A stretch of DNA of 64,000 bases from Flagellimonas sp947499585 (GTDB taxonomy: Bacteria > Bacteroidota > Bacteroidia > Flavobacteriales > Flavobacteriaceae). This document shows, in pieces, positions 52,529-62,047 of this stretch. The stretch covers positions 3,162,001 through 3,226,000 of the forward strand of contig NZ_CP138995.1 in NCBI RefSeq assembly GCF_044596045.1. Direction: 5' to 3'. Position 1 is the stretch's first letter, and each line of letters starts with the position of its first letter. The position numbers and the translations under genes are program-made. A model generated the notes under the pieces. The model had not been told where the DNA came from. It saw only the letters and a list, made by a program, of their open reading frames with translations, and did not search any database.

Positions 52529-54214
52529 ATGAAAACAACAAATCTAGTATTCAATCGAATTTTTACACTACTCCTGCTTATTACTGTAGTAGCATGCAGC
52601 AAAGATGACCCTGGGACAACCATGCCACCTGGACTCAATTCGGAATTGGAAACTACCCAGTCCAATGTTGATACCGATGAATATGAAATAGACGAGGGGC
52701 AATTGGGCCTTAGCATTAGTGCAAGAAGTTTAAAACGAAAGGGATACGCTCCAACTAAGGCTATTATTACCCTATCCGAAGGAGAAAAAGCCGGTGATTA
52801 TGATGTCAACATAGGCCAAGATACCTTTTTAGCCAGCTTTTCATTTGAAAATAAAGACCTATCGGAAACGGAAAGGAATGAGCTTGAAGATGGTGTGGCC
52901 ATGAGTATCACTGTTGAAAATGCTCTTGGTGAAGTCCTAGCTGTGTTTACCAGCACTAAAAAGTCTTTCACCTCCAGTCCTTCGGAAACTGAGGTAGACG
53001 ACCCGACCAAAATCGATATAAATCCCATAGTTTTAAACCCCGAAGTGGACTATTACCTACAAATTTTAGATGCCAGCATTACTTCGGTTTTTGGAGCACC
53101 CTCAGCAACTTTGCGCACATCCACAACTGATCTTGATACTGAAGTTAGGGTGCGTCGAGCTTCAGATTTGGACTATATAAACGATACACAACAGACTATT
53201 CCGTTTACCAAATTTAGATTTGAAACTATAGATGCCGAAAACAATATCTTCAACATTTTTAACCCCAACGGAAGTAAAAAACATTATCTGTACATGGATG
53301 CCAACAATAGATTAAACGTGCAATCTGAGGCGAACTATACCACAAATGGCGGCAACACTCCAGATGCTGCTTCACGGACCAACTATCAATTTAAGATACA
53401 AAAAATAGACACTGGCAAATTTTTTATCATTCCACAAACAACGAACATCCCCTTAATTGCTTCAGCAAGTTTGGAATCCATTACTTCCCAAACTGTGGAA
53501 ACTCCCTCACATTTTAGAATTTTAAATTTTGAAATTGACTGGAACTTCGAATCACGTAACACCAGTTTTCTAGCTCCAATACTTCCTCCATCAAAAACTA
53601 TCGCTGCTTACAATACAGCTCTTAAAAATTGTAGTAGCGGCCCATTGACCGATGAAGTTGGGGTAGTAAAAACTTTGACCAGAACAGACACCTACTCATG
53701 GTCTGAATCCATTCAGGTAGCGACTTCCGTGGAAGCGAGTTTGTCCACAACAATTTCTTCTACGGTAGAAACTAGCGTGAACACACAATTTTTTGGAGCC
53801 TCCAATTCAACGACGGCCTCTGTAACGGCAGGTTTAAGTGTGGGGCATACCACAACAGAAACTAGAACCGAAACTGCTGAGACCAGCACTTCAGAAACTT
53901 TAGAACTTTCATCTAAAAGAACCATTACTGTTCCGGCTGGTAGGGGAACCGCTGCAGCAGACATTTATCAAGAGTACGAAAACATTCGTGTACCCTATGT
54001 CCAAGAATATCGTATTCGTGGGGATTATCAAAATGGAAACTTTTTGACTGGACTAGAAATTATGTCTCAATTCAACTTTAATGGGTTTTCAGGTGTAATA
54101 AATGAGATTGGTTCTGACTTTATCGATATAACACTGAGAGGCACCACCGTAATAAGTCATTTAATATCAAAAGAAATAGTGACAAGGGATATTCCAGATG
54201 CCTGTACCAATTAA
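52529..54214 (+). CDS. Lipoprotein with aerolysin/ETX-MTX2-like pore-forming region
   Basis: A 561-residue lipoprotein. The signal MKTTNLVFNRIFTLLLLITVVAC gives the lipidated Cys at 23, and ATG 52529 is preferred over an adjacent GTG. An acidic linker follows, then a beta-rich domain of about 120 residues and a middle domain (about 215-340) whose short repeats (KHYLYMDANNRLNVQ; KFFIIPQTTN) recall a ricin-type trefoil. Residues 380-470 are Ser/Thr-rich with alternating polarity (SVEASLSTTISSTVETSVNTQ; TTTETRTETAETSTSE), ending ITVPAGRG, as in the insertion hairpin of aerolysin-family beta-pore formers. A final beta segment ends the chain. Function inferred. Confidence 0.72.
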   Translation: MKTTNLVFNRIFTLLLLITVVACSKDDPGTTMPPGLNSELETTQSNVDTDEYEIDEGQLGLSISARSLKRKGYAPTKAIITLSEGEKAGDYDVNIGQDTFLASFSFENKDLSETERNELEDGVAMSITVENALGEVLAVFTSTKKSFTSSPSETEVDDPTKIDINPIVLNPEVDYYLQILDASITSVFGAPSATLRTSTTDLDTEVRVRRASDLDYINDTQQTIPFTKFRFETIDAENNIFNIFNPNGSKKHYLYMDANNRLNVQSEANYTTNGGNTPDAASRTNYQFKIQKIDTGKFFIIPQTTNIPLIASASLESITSQTVETPSHFRILNFEIDWNFESRNTSFLAPILPPSKTIAAYNTALKNCSSGPLTDEVGVVKTLTRTDTYSWSESIQVATSVEASLSTTISSTVETSVNTQFFGASNSTTASVTAGLSVGHTTTETRTETAETSTSETLELSSKRTITVPAGRGTAAADIYQEYENIRVPYVQEYRIRGDYQNGNFLTGLEIMSQFNFNGFSGVINEIGSDFIDITLRGTTVISHLISKEIVTRDIPDACTN

Positions 54215-54241
54215 ACATTCAGAGTTAAGTTAGTTAAAAAC

Positions 54242-54271
54242 AAAAGCCCCGGGAACCACTCCGGGGCTTTT
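54242..54271 (+). terminator. Terminator after the pore-former-like gene
   Basis: AAAAGCCCCGG (54242-54252) pairs perfectly with CCGGGGCTTTT (54261-54271) around an eight-base loop, 28 bp after the stop. Confidence 0.93.
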
Positions 54272-54420
54272 AAATAAAATCAAAACCAACCTAAACATAT
54301 GAGTTAACCTACTCATATCTTTGAAAATTTCATAGCAATTTTCAGTAGTAAAACAACTACCTCAAAAAAAACCCTACTTTATTTTTAAACTTTTTTTGAA
54401 AAAAGTTACTTTCACGTATA

Positions 54421-54966
54421 ATGACTACTCCTTTTTTTAAAGAATTATGCGAAGAACTTAAGTTGGGAGCCATTGAAAAAGGGCATCCTTTCAGGTATTT
54501 TGTGTTGGGAACCCTTGGGTTGGACAATTCTATTGGACAACGCATGCTTGTTTTACGACAGGTATCACCCGAATTACGATTAACATTTTATACAGATAAT
54601 CGTTCCCCTAAAATAGCGCAGTTGCAGAATAACAATACGGTTAGTGGACTTTTTTATAATCCCACCAAAATGACACAGCTAAGAATTGAGGGGAAAGCTA
54701 TCATTGAAACTAACAAGGAAGTATTAAAAGCGCACTGGGACAATGTTCCTGTAAAAGGACAAAAAGAGTACAACGCAATTAAGTCTCCAGGAGATTCCAT
54801 AAACAATCATAACGAAATTGAATATCTAAGCAAAAAAAACCATTTTAGCATGGTGCATATTCTTCCAGATAAAATGGATTTTTTAAAACTGGGGAATCAC
54901 TATCATACCCGCGTTCAATTTTCATTGGTAGATAACGAATGGAAAGGTAAATTTTCTGTTCCATAA
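54421..54966 (+). CDS. Pyridoxamine 5'-phosphate oxidase-fold flavoprotein
   Basis: A 181-residue FMN-binding split-barrel protein of the PPOX family. GTLGLDNSIGQRMLVLRQVSPELRLTFYTDNRSPKIAQLQNN is the typical FMN-binding and dimer region, given here in part only as RMLVLRQV and FYTDNRSPK. It lacks the C-terminal signature of true PdxH and is more likely a heme, F420-like or general flavin enzyme. The substrate is unknown. Its last 52 bases overlap the 3' end of the convergent glycosyltransferase gene. Confidence 0.82.
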   Translation: MTTPFFKELCEELKLGAIEKGHPFRYFVLGTLGLDNSIGQRMLVLRQVSPELRLTFYTDNRSPKIAQLQNNNTVSGLFYNPTKMTQLRIEGKAIIETNKEVLKAHWDNVPVKGQKEYNAIKSPGDSINNHNEIEYLSKKNHFSMVHILPDKMDFLKLGNHYHTRVQFSLVDNEWKGKFSVP

Positions 54967-56333
54967 ACTTCAAAAAAATATAAGTCTTCCTTGTCTGGAC
55001 CATATTGCAATAAACTATCTGTCGGTTTTAAACTTTCAGAAAGCCTATTCAAAGATGACAAGATTACATGAGGTCTATCATACTTTTTGGATTCTGAAAT
55101 TGAAAAGTCGTCCAAAGTGAATAGTTCTTTTTCAGAGTTATGCAATTTAATTTGTCCTCCGTAAGTAACATTTGGTAACACCCAAACCGAATTTGAGTAT
55201 TCTGTCTGCAATTTGTCTGACAAACCAGCATAATCAAAATGGGTATCCGAAGTAATACCAAGAAATCGTTCTGCAGGAGTACGGAATACTTGAAATACCA
55301 AAATAAATAGAAATAGTGGCATGCCCCATTTTCTAACTTTTTTATTATCTAAACCTAGGTTTCCTATCAAAAATATAAAGTAAGGTAACAGCAATGGAAC
55401 CAACCAACGGACTTGCACTTCTTTTACATTCATAAATATAAAAAACAGGACTAGTACCGCTATTTGTATCACTCCCATGTTCCGTAGCCATTTTGGAACG
55501 TTTTTAGATTCCCACCTCACTTTTTTCAATACCAAAAACAATCCTACTACCAATAGTAATGGGAGCAATATTTCTAAAAGCGCTTTTATCAATTCCAAAA
55601 TAGGGGTTAGAACAAAAACTCCAGGCCCTTCAGTCTCCAACTTTGTGCTAATACTTTTACCAATAAAGCTTAAATACTTCCCTTGTATCAACCAGTAAAA
55701 ATGAGGAGAAAAGAGTAGAAAAGCGATTGTACAGGATAACAGAATCTTAGGGTTCCATACAATCCGTTTTAGCGAAGCATCAAAAAAAGAAGCTCCCAAA
55801 ACCATCATTAAAAAAATTGAATAGTTGTATTTGCAAAGCATTCCTAAACCAAAACAAATTCCCAGCAAAAGATACTTACGTATAGATTTCCTTTCTATCA
55901 ATTGCGCTATTACCTGAAGCGTTAATAGAACCATTAAACAAAGCAACAAAGTATGCGATAGCCTTCGGAAAGTAAAGTCAATAAAAACAGGAATTAAAGC
56001 TGAACTCAATACTACAATTTCAGCTCTAGCTTTATCATTTAAAACTCTTTTAGCGAGTCCATAAAAAGACAAGATTACAGCTCCAAAAAGTATTCCACGT
56101 AAAAAGGATAAGGAGAATTTAGTAACTCCAAAAATGCTATTAATGGCTTTTTGAATCCAAGTGAACAAAGGTGGTTGATCATCATACCCTAACCTCCACC
56201 ATTGTGAATAATAGGCTTGTTCTGCATCTTCCAACTCCAAGGAAGTTTTTAAAAAACTAATGATGATAATGGAAACGAAAGATACGGATGCCAATAACCA
56301 AGCCAACGGTATCTTTTCCCTATTCTTTACCAC
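54915..56333 (-). CDS. GT39-like membrane glycosyltransferase (PMT_2 type)
   Basis: A 472-residue polytopic protein with ten or so membrane helices. The first loop has the acidic pair and substrate-binding segment of the GT-C fold (ELEDAEQAYYSQWW, then GYDDQPPLFTW), as in dolichyl/polyprenyl-phosphate-mannose glycosyltransferases of the GT39/ArnT type. It probably transfers a sugar from a lipid carrier in the periplasm. Acceptor unknown. It begins directly after bshC on the same strand with no gap, so they are co-transcribed. Confidence 0.86.
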   Translation of the reverse strand: MVKNREKIPLAWLLASVSFVSIIIISFLKTSLELEDAEQAYYSQWWRLGYDDQPPLFTWIQKAINSIFGVTKFSLSFLRGILFGAVILSFYGLAKRVLNDKARAEIVVLSSALIPVFIDFTFRRLSHTLLLCLMVLLTLQVIAQLIERKSIRKYLLLGICFGLGMLCKYNYSIFLMMVLGASFFDASLKRIVWNPKILLSCTIAFLLFSPHFYWLIQGKYLSFIGKSISTKLETEGPGVFVLTPILELIKALLEILLPLLLVVGLFLVLKKVRWESKNVPKWLRNMGVIQIAVLVLFFIFMNVKEVQVRWLVPLLLPYFIFLIGNLGLDNKKVRKWGMPLFLFILVFQVFRTPAERFLGITSDTHFDYAGLSDKLQTEYSNSVWVLPNVTYGGQIKLHNSEKELFTLDDFSISESKKYDRPHVILSSLNRLSESLKPTDSLLQYGPDKEDLYFFEVYGTENLPFHSLSTNEN

Positions 56334-57938
56334 CTAAGTTGTTTTGAGTAGTGTAAAGCTGTTTGAGAGTGGATCTAAACTATCCATTAACTCCGGGATA
56401 AGTTGATTACCTAATTCCAAGTACAATTCTGAAAAATTAAGTTGTCGCTCCTGTAATGATAAGTTTGGAAAAAGTTCGTTCTGCATATCCGTCATTCTAA
56501 TAACATGGTCCTTCAATTTTCTCTTTTGTGCCTGCAATAATCTCTTTTCCAATGCATCCAGTCCCTTCTTTTGCTTTACCTCTTGGGCCTTTACTGCATT
56601 TACAAAAGTTTTATCTGTTTCTTCCGCAAGTTTATATAAGGCTTGGAACTGCTCTTCCAAATGTTTTTGTTGTGGCGAAAAATCGATATCAATATTGGAA
56701 ATTTCTCTTATCCTCTTGTTGATGAAGCTATTTTGCTTTAAAAAAAGGTCTGAAATCTTCAAACTGAGTTTTTCCACTTTTTTTGCCTGCTTTTCGGTCA
56801 TCACCAAGGCCGAATTTCGTAATAACAGCATGGGAAAAGTAACATCCATAGCTTCAAAATACGATTTTAGCTCTAGCCAATATGCCAGCTCCCCTCCTCC
56901 TCCAATATAACAGAGATTGGGAAGAATAACTTCTTGGTATAACGGACGGGCTATTACATTGGGGGAAAAACGTTCGGGACAATTCTCAAGTTCTGCTGCA
57001 AGTTCTTCCTTTGAAAATCTTATCTCTGTATTGTTAACGTGAAAATTTCCTTCCTTTTCCACGATTCGTTCCCTGATGTCATCCAAAAGATAGAAGTAAT
57101 TTATCTCTCTTGGGTTTACTTGTATATTATAAGCAGGTGATACTTCTGCCAATGTATCAATAGATTCTGAAACCTTTTTAAATGCAAGATTTTCAAAAAT
57201 ATCCCGTTTGGCAAAAGGAATCAATAATTTCTTTAGCGCCACATCATCCCCATCAACAATCACCAAACCATATTCACCGAACAATTTATTTGCAAGAAAA
57301 CGAGTGGCATCAGACAGGTTATCATGCTCTAAATAAGCACTTTTAAATAATGCTTTTAGCTCATTGGCATTTATAGTATTCCCTAATTCAGAAGAAAATG
57401 TATTAAAAACAGTATCTAATCCCTCTGTTTTTAAATTTCCAACTGCTCCAGAAGCTTCTCTGTTCCATTGAACTTTCTGTCCTTTAAAATTGAAATAGTT
57501 TATTTCATCAAAGTCATGGTCTTCTGTAGCCATCCAATATATGGGAACAAAGTCATAGTCAGGATATCGTTCCTTTAATTGCCTTGTTAGATTAATGGTG
57601 GAAATAATCTTGTATAAAAAATACAGTGGTCCAGTAAAAAGGTTTAGCTGGTGCCCCGTAACTATGGTAAAGGTATTTTCTCCTTTCAATAAAGAAATTT
57701 GATCTGCCGTAGCTTCTGAAACCGTAAAGTCTTCATATTGATGCTTAAGCGCATTAGAAAGAACAAGCCTATTTGAAGCAGGATAGTTGGCCTTCTTCTC
57801 TTTTAATTGGTCTTCAAAGCTTTCTAATAGGGGAAATCTGTTAAAAAACGGTTGCAAATTCTTGTTCTGGTCAAGATAATCGCAAATAAGTTTAGAAAAA
57901 TAACCCGTTTCCTTAAAAGGTATACAATCTACTTCCAT
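56334..57938 (-). CDS. bshC: Bacillithiol synthase (cysteine-adding enzyme)
   Basis: Last step of bacillithiol synthesis, adding cysteine to glucosaminyl-malate. The 534 residues match BshC: FTIVTGHQLNLFTGPLYFLYKIIST near residue 90, FVPIYWMATEDHDFDEINYF near 135 and GGGGELAYWLELKSYFE near 345. A C-terminal coiled coil follows. It is present in many flavobacteria and implies bacillithiol as a major low-molecular-weight thiol. It is upstream of the GT39-like gene and divergent from the M14 peptidase. Confidence 0.95.
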   Translation of the reverse strand: MEVDCIPFKETGYFSKLICDYLDQNKNLQPFFNRFPLLESFEDQLKEKKANYPASNRLVLSNALKHQYEDFTVSEATADQISLLKGENTFTIVTGHQLNLFTGPLYFLYKIISTINLTRQLKERYPDYDFVPIYWMATEDHDFDEINYFNFKGQKVQWNREASGAVGNLKTEGLDTVFNTFSSELGNTINANELKALFKSAYLEHDNLSDATRFLANKLFGEYGLVIVDGDDVALKKLLIPFAKRDIFENLAFKKVSESIDTLAEVSPAYNIQVNPREINYFYLLDDIRERIVEKEGNFHVNNTEIRFSKEELAAELENCPERFSPNVIARPLYQEVILPNLCYIGGGGELAYWLELKSYFEAMDVTFPMLLLRNSALVMTEKQAKKVEKLSLKISDLFLKQNSFINKRIREISNIDIDFSPQQKHLEEQFQALYKLAEETDKTFVNAVKAQEVKQKKGLDALEKRLLQAQKRKLKDHVIRMTDMQNELFPNLSLQERQLNFSELYLELGNQLIPELMDSLDPLSNSFTLLKTT

Positions 57939-58097
57939 TAAAGTTTTAATATCATGCTAAAGATAATCCTCTTCTTTTTTTCAGTTCCTAAAAATACGTT
58001 AATTACGTTTTTAGTCAATTAACCGAGTACTACATAGGGTAAGAATGGTAATTATGGAATTTATCGTTAGATTTGATTTTGGCAAATTAACCTTTAC

Positions 58098-60554
58098 ATG
58101 ACAAGATTTTTACTATTATTTTTTGCATTTGTTTCTTTTTCCATATCCGCCCAACAGCTGAAATCTCCTTCAGAATTTTTAGGGTATGAGCTTGGTACGG
58201 AATTTACCAGACACCATGAGGTAGTAGATTATTATGAATACTTGGCCAAAGAAGCTTCAGATAGAGTTAAACTAACCGTCTATGGACAAACCAATGAACG
58301 GAGACCTTTGCTATTGGCCTATGTATCTTCCGCAGCCAATATCACCAATCTGGAAAATATTAGGCAAGAGCATTTAAAGGATACCCAGGGCACTGGAAAT
58401 ACATCTAAGGCAATAGTTTGGTTGAGTTACAATGTTCACGGTAATGAAAGTGTTAGCACGGAGGCATCCATGCAGACCATTTATGAATTGCTGACCAATA
58501 AGAGTTCTTATCTGGAAAATGCAGTTGTCATTATGGATCCCTGCATAAATCCTGATGGCAGAGACCGTTACAGCAATTGGTACAATCAATATAAAAACTC
58601 TCCATATGAGGTAGATCCCAATAGTAAAGAACATCATGAAGGTTGGTGGAACGGTAGAAGTAATCACTATATGTTTGATCTAAATAGGGACTGGGCATGG
58701 TTGACACAGGTTGAAAGTCAACACCGAATAAAGGTATATAATAAATGGCTGCCCCACATACATGTAGATTTTCACGAGCAAGGGGTGGATAATCCATACT
58801 TTTTTGCTCCAGCAGCGGAGCCTTACCATGAAGTGGTCACTGATTTTCAAAGAGATTTTCAGGTTACTCTTGGAAAAAATCACGCAAAATATTTTGATGC
58901 AAATGGTTGGTTTTATTTTACCAAAGAAATGTTTGATCTTTTCTATCCCAGTTATGGAGATACCTACCCTACCTACAATGGTGCTATTGGAATGACCTAT
59001 GAACAAGGAGGAAGCGGACGTGGAGGCCTTGGAGTGATTACAGGAATCGGAGACACTTTGACGCTAAAAGACCGTATAGCGCATCATTTTACTACTGGTC
59101 TTTCCACTATAGAAGTTTCTGCTAAAAATGCAGGTAAGCTGAATGCTGAGTTCAAGAAGTTCTATCAAAACAAAAACTTTAAATACAAAAGCTATGTGTT
59201 GAATGGAGATGAAGATAAAATTGATGCACTTAAAAATCTACTATCAAAACATAAGATTGAGTTTAGTAATGCCGACAAAGGGTCTTTTAAAGGATTTAAT
59301 TATAGCACAGGGACTAATGGAAGTATAACTGGTTCAAAAAACAGTCTTGTAGTTTCAACAAATCAGACCAAAGGTACATTGGTAAAAGTTTTATTTGAAC
59401 CCAATGCAAAACTAAGTGATTCCCTTACTTATGATATTACCGCGTGGTCATTGCCTTATGCATATGGTTTAGATGGAATCGCGTCTACCTCAATTGTTCC
59501 AAATGGGTCTGAGGAAGTGAATACTCAAATACCAAGTAGTCAATCCATAAATGCCAATACCTACGCCCACATTACGGACTGGAACAGTATGAAGGATGCT
59601 CGCTTCTTGGCTGAATTATTAAAGGAAGGAGTGCGTGTGCGAAAAACGGATCATCCATTTTCGCTACAAGGCAAGTCTTTTGCCCGAGGAAGCCTAATTA
59701 TAACCAAATCGGACAATCAGAATAAGGCAGGCTTTATCGAAATTTTGAAAAAAACTTCGGATAAATTTAAAAAGGACATTACTCCTTCAAGCACTGGTTT
59801 TGTAGATTCTGGAAAAGATTTTGGGTCCTCATACGTGCAAATGATAACAAAACCAAAAATTGCAGTGTTATCGGGGAAACCAACATCAACCTATCGTTTT
59901 GGCGAAATCTGGCACTTTTTTGAACAGCAATTACATTATCCGCTAACAGTACTTGATAACGAATATTTCAATAAAGTTGATTTAAAGGATTATCATGTGC
60001 TGATTTTACCTAGCGGCCGTTATGGTGATTTTTTCAATGAAAAGCAGCTGAAAAAGCTCCAGGATTGGGTTAAAACAGGCGGTAAGATTATTGCAATGGG
60101 AGGAGCCATCAATGCCATTGATGGTGAAAAAGGGTTTAGTATCAAAAAGAAAGAAGTTGCAAAAGACTCAACAGACGTTAAACCAAAACCACATAAGAAT
60201 ACACAGAGAGAACGCATCAAAAATGCTATTACAGGAGCAATTTTTAAAACCAAGGTGGACAACACCCATCCACTAGCCTATGGTTATGGATCTAATTATT
60301 TCACTTTGAAACTAGGAAGTTCTAGCTATGAGTACCTTAAAAGTGGAAATGCAGTTTATCTAGAGAACAATACAAAACCTATTTCTGGTTTTGCAGGGAG
60401 CGATGCACAAAAAAACATTAGTAATTCTTTGGTTTTTGGAGCCGAGCGATACGGTAAAGGCCAAGTTATATACATGATAGACAATCCATTGTTTAGAGGT
60501 TTTTGGGAAAATGGGAAACTGTTTTTTGCCAACGCACTTTTTATGGTAGATTAA
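58098..60554 (+). CDS. Secreted M14-family zinc carboxypeptidase
   Basis: An 818-residue exported metallopeptidase. The signal peptide is MTRFLLLFFAFVSFSISAQ. The zinc-binding HxxE is in YNVHGNESVSTEA, substrate-binding residues in INPDGRDRYSNW, and the third zinc His in HVDFHEQGVDNPYF. The catalytic Glu is probably in MTYEQGGSGRGG. A C-terminal half of about 450 residues contains a glutamine-amidotransferase-like segment (VLILPSGRYGDF). It is much longer than classic carboxypeptidases. The peptide substrate is unknown. Proteins of this layout are frequent in marine flavobacteria. Confidence 0.9.
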   Translation: MTRFLLLFFAFVSFSISAQQLKSPSEFLGYELGTEFTRHHEVVDYYEYLAKEASDRVKLTVYGQTNERRPLLLAYVSSAANITNLENIRQEHLKDTQGTGNTSKAIVWLSYNVHGNESVSTEASMQTIYELLTNKSSYLENAVVIMDPCINPDGRDRYSNWYNQYKNSPYEVDPNSKEHHEGWWNGRSNHYMFDLNRDWAWLTQVESQHRIKVYNKWLPHIHVDFHEQGVDNPYFFAPAAEPYHEVVTDFQRDFQVTLGKNHAKYFDANGWFYFTKEMFDLFYPSYGDTYPTYNGAIGMTYEQGGSGRGGLGVITGIGDTLTLKDRIAHHFTTGLSTIEVSAKNAGKLNAEFKKFYQNKNFKYKSYVLNGDEDKIDALKNLLSKHKIEFSNADKGSFKGFNYSTGTNGSITGSKNSLVVSTNQTKGTLVKVLFEPNAKLSDSLTYDITAWSLPYAYGLDGIASTSIVPNGSEEVNTQIPSSQSINANTYAHITDWNSMKDARFLAELLKEGVRVRKTDHPFSLQGKSFARGSLIITKSDNQNKAGFIEILKKTSDKFKKDITPSSTGFVDSGKDFGSSYVQMITKPKIAVLSGKPTSTYRFGEIWHFFEQQLHYPLTVLDNEYFNKVDLKDYHVLILPSGRYGDFFNEKQLKKLQDWVKTGGKIIAMGGAINAIDGEKGFSIKKKEVAKDSTDVKPKPHKNTQRERIKNAITGAIFKTKVDNTHPLAYGYGSNYFTLKLGSSSYEYLKSGNAVYLENNTKPISGFAGSDAQKNISNSLVFGAERYGKGQVIYMIDNPLFRGFWENGKLFFANALFMVD

Positions 60555-60675
60555 TGTTTTTCTTTTTTAAGAATTGAATCCTAGCTTTGTTTTCCGCAAA
60601 GCTCTACAATTTCTTTATGTCGTTAAAAATCACTAATTTAGAGTGGTAGTTTTTTAACTAAAAAACACATTTGCT

Positions 60676-61998
60676 ATGAACGAGAGATGTCAAAGAATTC
60701 AAAAAAAGACCCTAACTATAGTATTATCAGTATTATATGTTTTGGCATTTGGAACAACGAGCGTATTTGCGTTTCAACAAGAAGAAAAAACTGAAAATTT
60801 TAAGCAGTATAGAGGAGAGGTTGTTGATGGATCTTCAAAAAAAGCTTTAGTTTTTGCCACGCTTTCCGTAGAAGGCACTAATATTAGTACAATTACCAAC
60901 ACAGAAGGAAGCTTTCTTTTAAAAATTCCGGAAAGTATTACGGACGGAACAGTAGTCGTATCTTTCTTAGGGTACAAAAGCAAAAACATTCCGCTCTCCC
61001 AATTAAAATCTAATAAGAACAAGATTTCGCTTATTATTTCCGTAACCGAACTTTCTGAAGTTAATATAAATGCTCCAAAAGATGCTGCTGCTTTGGTAAG
61101 AGAAACCTTAGCAAGAAAGGGGGACAATTATTTTGACGACCCAACTTTGATGACTGCGTTTTATAGGGAAACCATAAAAAAGAGAAGAAAGAACGTATCC
61201 TTGTCAGAAGCGGTAGTCAATATCTATAAAACACCCTATAGCTCGCTTCGTAAAGACGCTGTTGAGCTTTATAAGGCTAGGAAAAGTACAGATTATAGCA
61301 GACTTGATACTGTGGCCCTTAAATTGCAAGGAGGGCCTTTCAATACTTTGTATGTTGATATCATAAAATATCCTGAGTATATTTTTGCAGAGGGAGCTAT
61401 TACCGACTATAAATTCACATTTAGTCGTTCCACAAGAATAAATGATAAATTAATCTATGTTATCAAATTTGATCAGTTAGAGACCATTAGCGATCCTCTA
61501 TATAAAGGTGAACTCTTCATTGATGTTGAAAATAGAACGTTGACCAGTGCCATTTATACCTTGAACATAACCGATAGAGAAAAGGCTGCTCGACTTTTTG
61601 TACGTAAAAAACCAGCAAAAGTAGATGTATGGCCAACTGAGGTTGCATACCGTGTTGATTACAGGGAAAAAGGCGGGAAATGGTACTACGGCTACAGTAA
61701 TGTTCTATTAGAATTTAAAGTTGATTGGGAGGACAAACTATTCAATTCTGTATACAGTATGACAGCAGAAATGGCTGTTACTGATTGGGAAAAAAATATT
61801 ACTGGCGAATTACCAAAGAATAGGGAGAGACTTAAAAAATCCATTATTTTAAGTGATGAAGCAATAGGGTTTTCCGATCCAGATTTTTGGGGTCAATACA
61901 ATATCATAGAACCTGAAAAGTCCATAGAGTCGGCAATTAAGAAAATACAGCGCCAATTGCGCAGGTCAAAAGCAAAAGGTGGAGCCTCAGCTCCTTAA
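60676..61998 (+). CDS. Carboxypeptidase-like regulatory domain outer-membrane protein
   Basis: A 440-residue exported protein with a signal segment near residues 12-33. A CarboxypepD_reg-like beta-sandwich covers about residues 44-130 (RGEVVDGSSKKALVFATLSVEGTN; GTVVVSFLGYKSKNIPL), the same domain that starts many TonB-dependent receptors. The rest is beta-rich with basic loops and resembles the DUF5686-type region, but no TonB barrel is present. Function unknown. A strong terminator follows. Confidence 0.8.
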   Translation: MNERCQRIQKKTLTIVLSVLYVLAFGTTSVFAFQQEEKTENFKQYRGEVVDGSSKKALVFATLSVEGTNISTITNTEGSFLLKIPESITDGTVVVSFLGYKSKNIPLSQLKSNKNKISLIISVTELSEVNINAPKDAAALVRETLARKGDNYFDDPTLMTAFYRETIKKRRKNVSLSEAVVNIYKTPYSSLRKDAVELYKARKSTDYSRLDTVALKLQGGPFNTLYVDIIKYPEYIFAEGAITDYKFTFSRSTRINDKLIYVIKFDQLETISDPLYKGELFIDVENRTLTSAIYTLNITDREKAARLFVRKKPAKVDVWPTEVAYRVDYREKGGKWYYGYSNVLLEFKVDWEDKLFNSVYSMTAEMAVTDWEKNITGELPKNRERLKKSIILSDEAIGFSDPDFWGQYNIIEPEKSIESAIKKIQRQLRRSKAKGGASAP

Positions 61999-62018
61999 TT
62001 AACTCAAATTTTAATATT

Positions 62019-62047
62019 AAAAAAGCCCCTTAAAGGGGCTTTTTTTT
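62019..62047. terminator. Bidirectional terminator between convergent genes
   Basis: AAAAAAGCCCCT (62019-62030) and AGGGGCTTTTTT (62034-62045) form a stem with a three-base loop, with A-runs and T-runs on both sides. It ends the 60676-61998 gene and, on the other strand, rocD, whose stop is adjacent. Confidence 0.92.

Noticed and set aside
52405..52608. A 67-codon reading frame starting just after the predicted initiation site of the pore-former-like transcript
   Set aside because: Composition is unlike a protein of this genome (Lys/Asn/Ser-rich, no domain), it overlaps the well-supported lipoprotein start in another frame, and the region folds as RNA.
60583..60603. AGCTTTG/CAAAGCT hairpin after the M14 peptidase gene
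   Set aside because: The stem is only seven pairs and no T-run follows, so it is too weak to list as a terminator.
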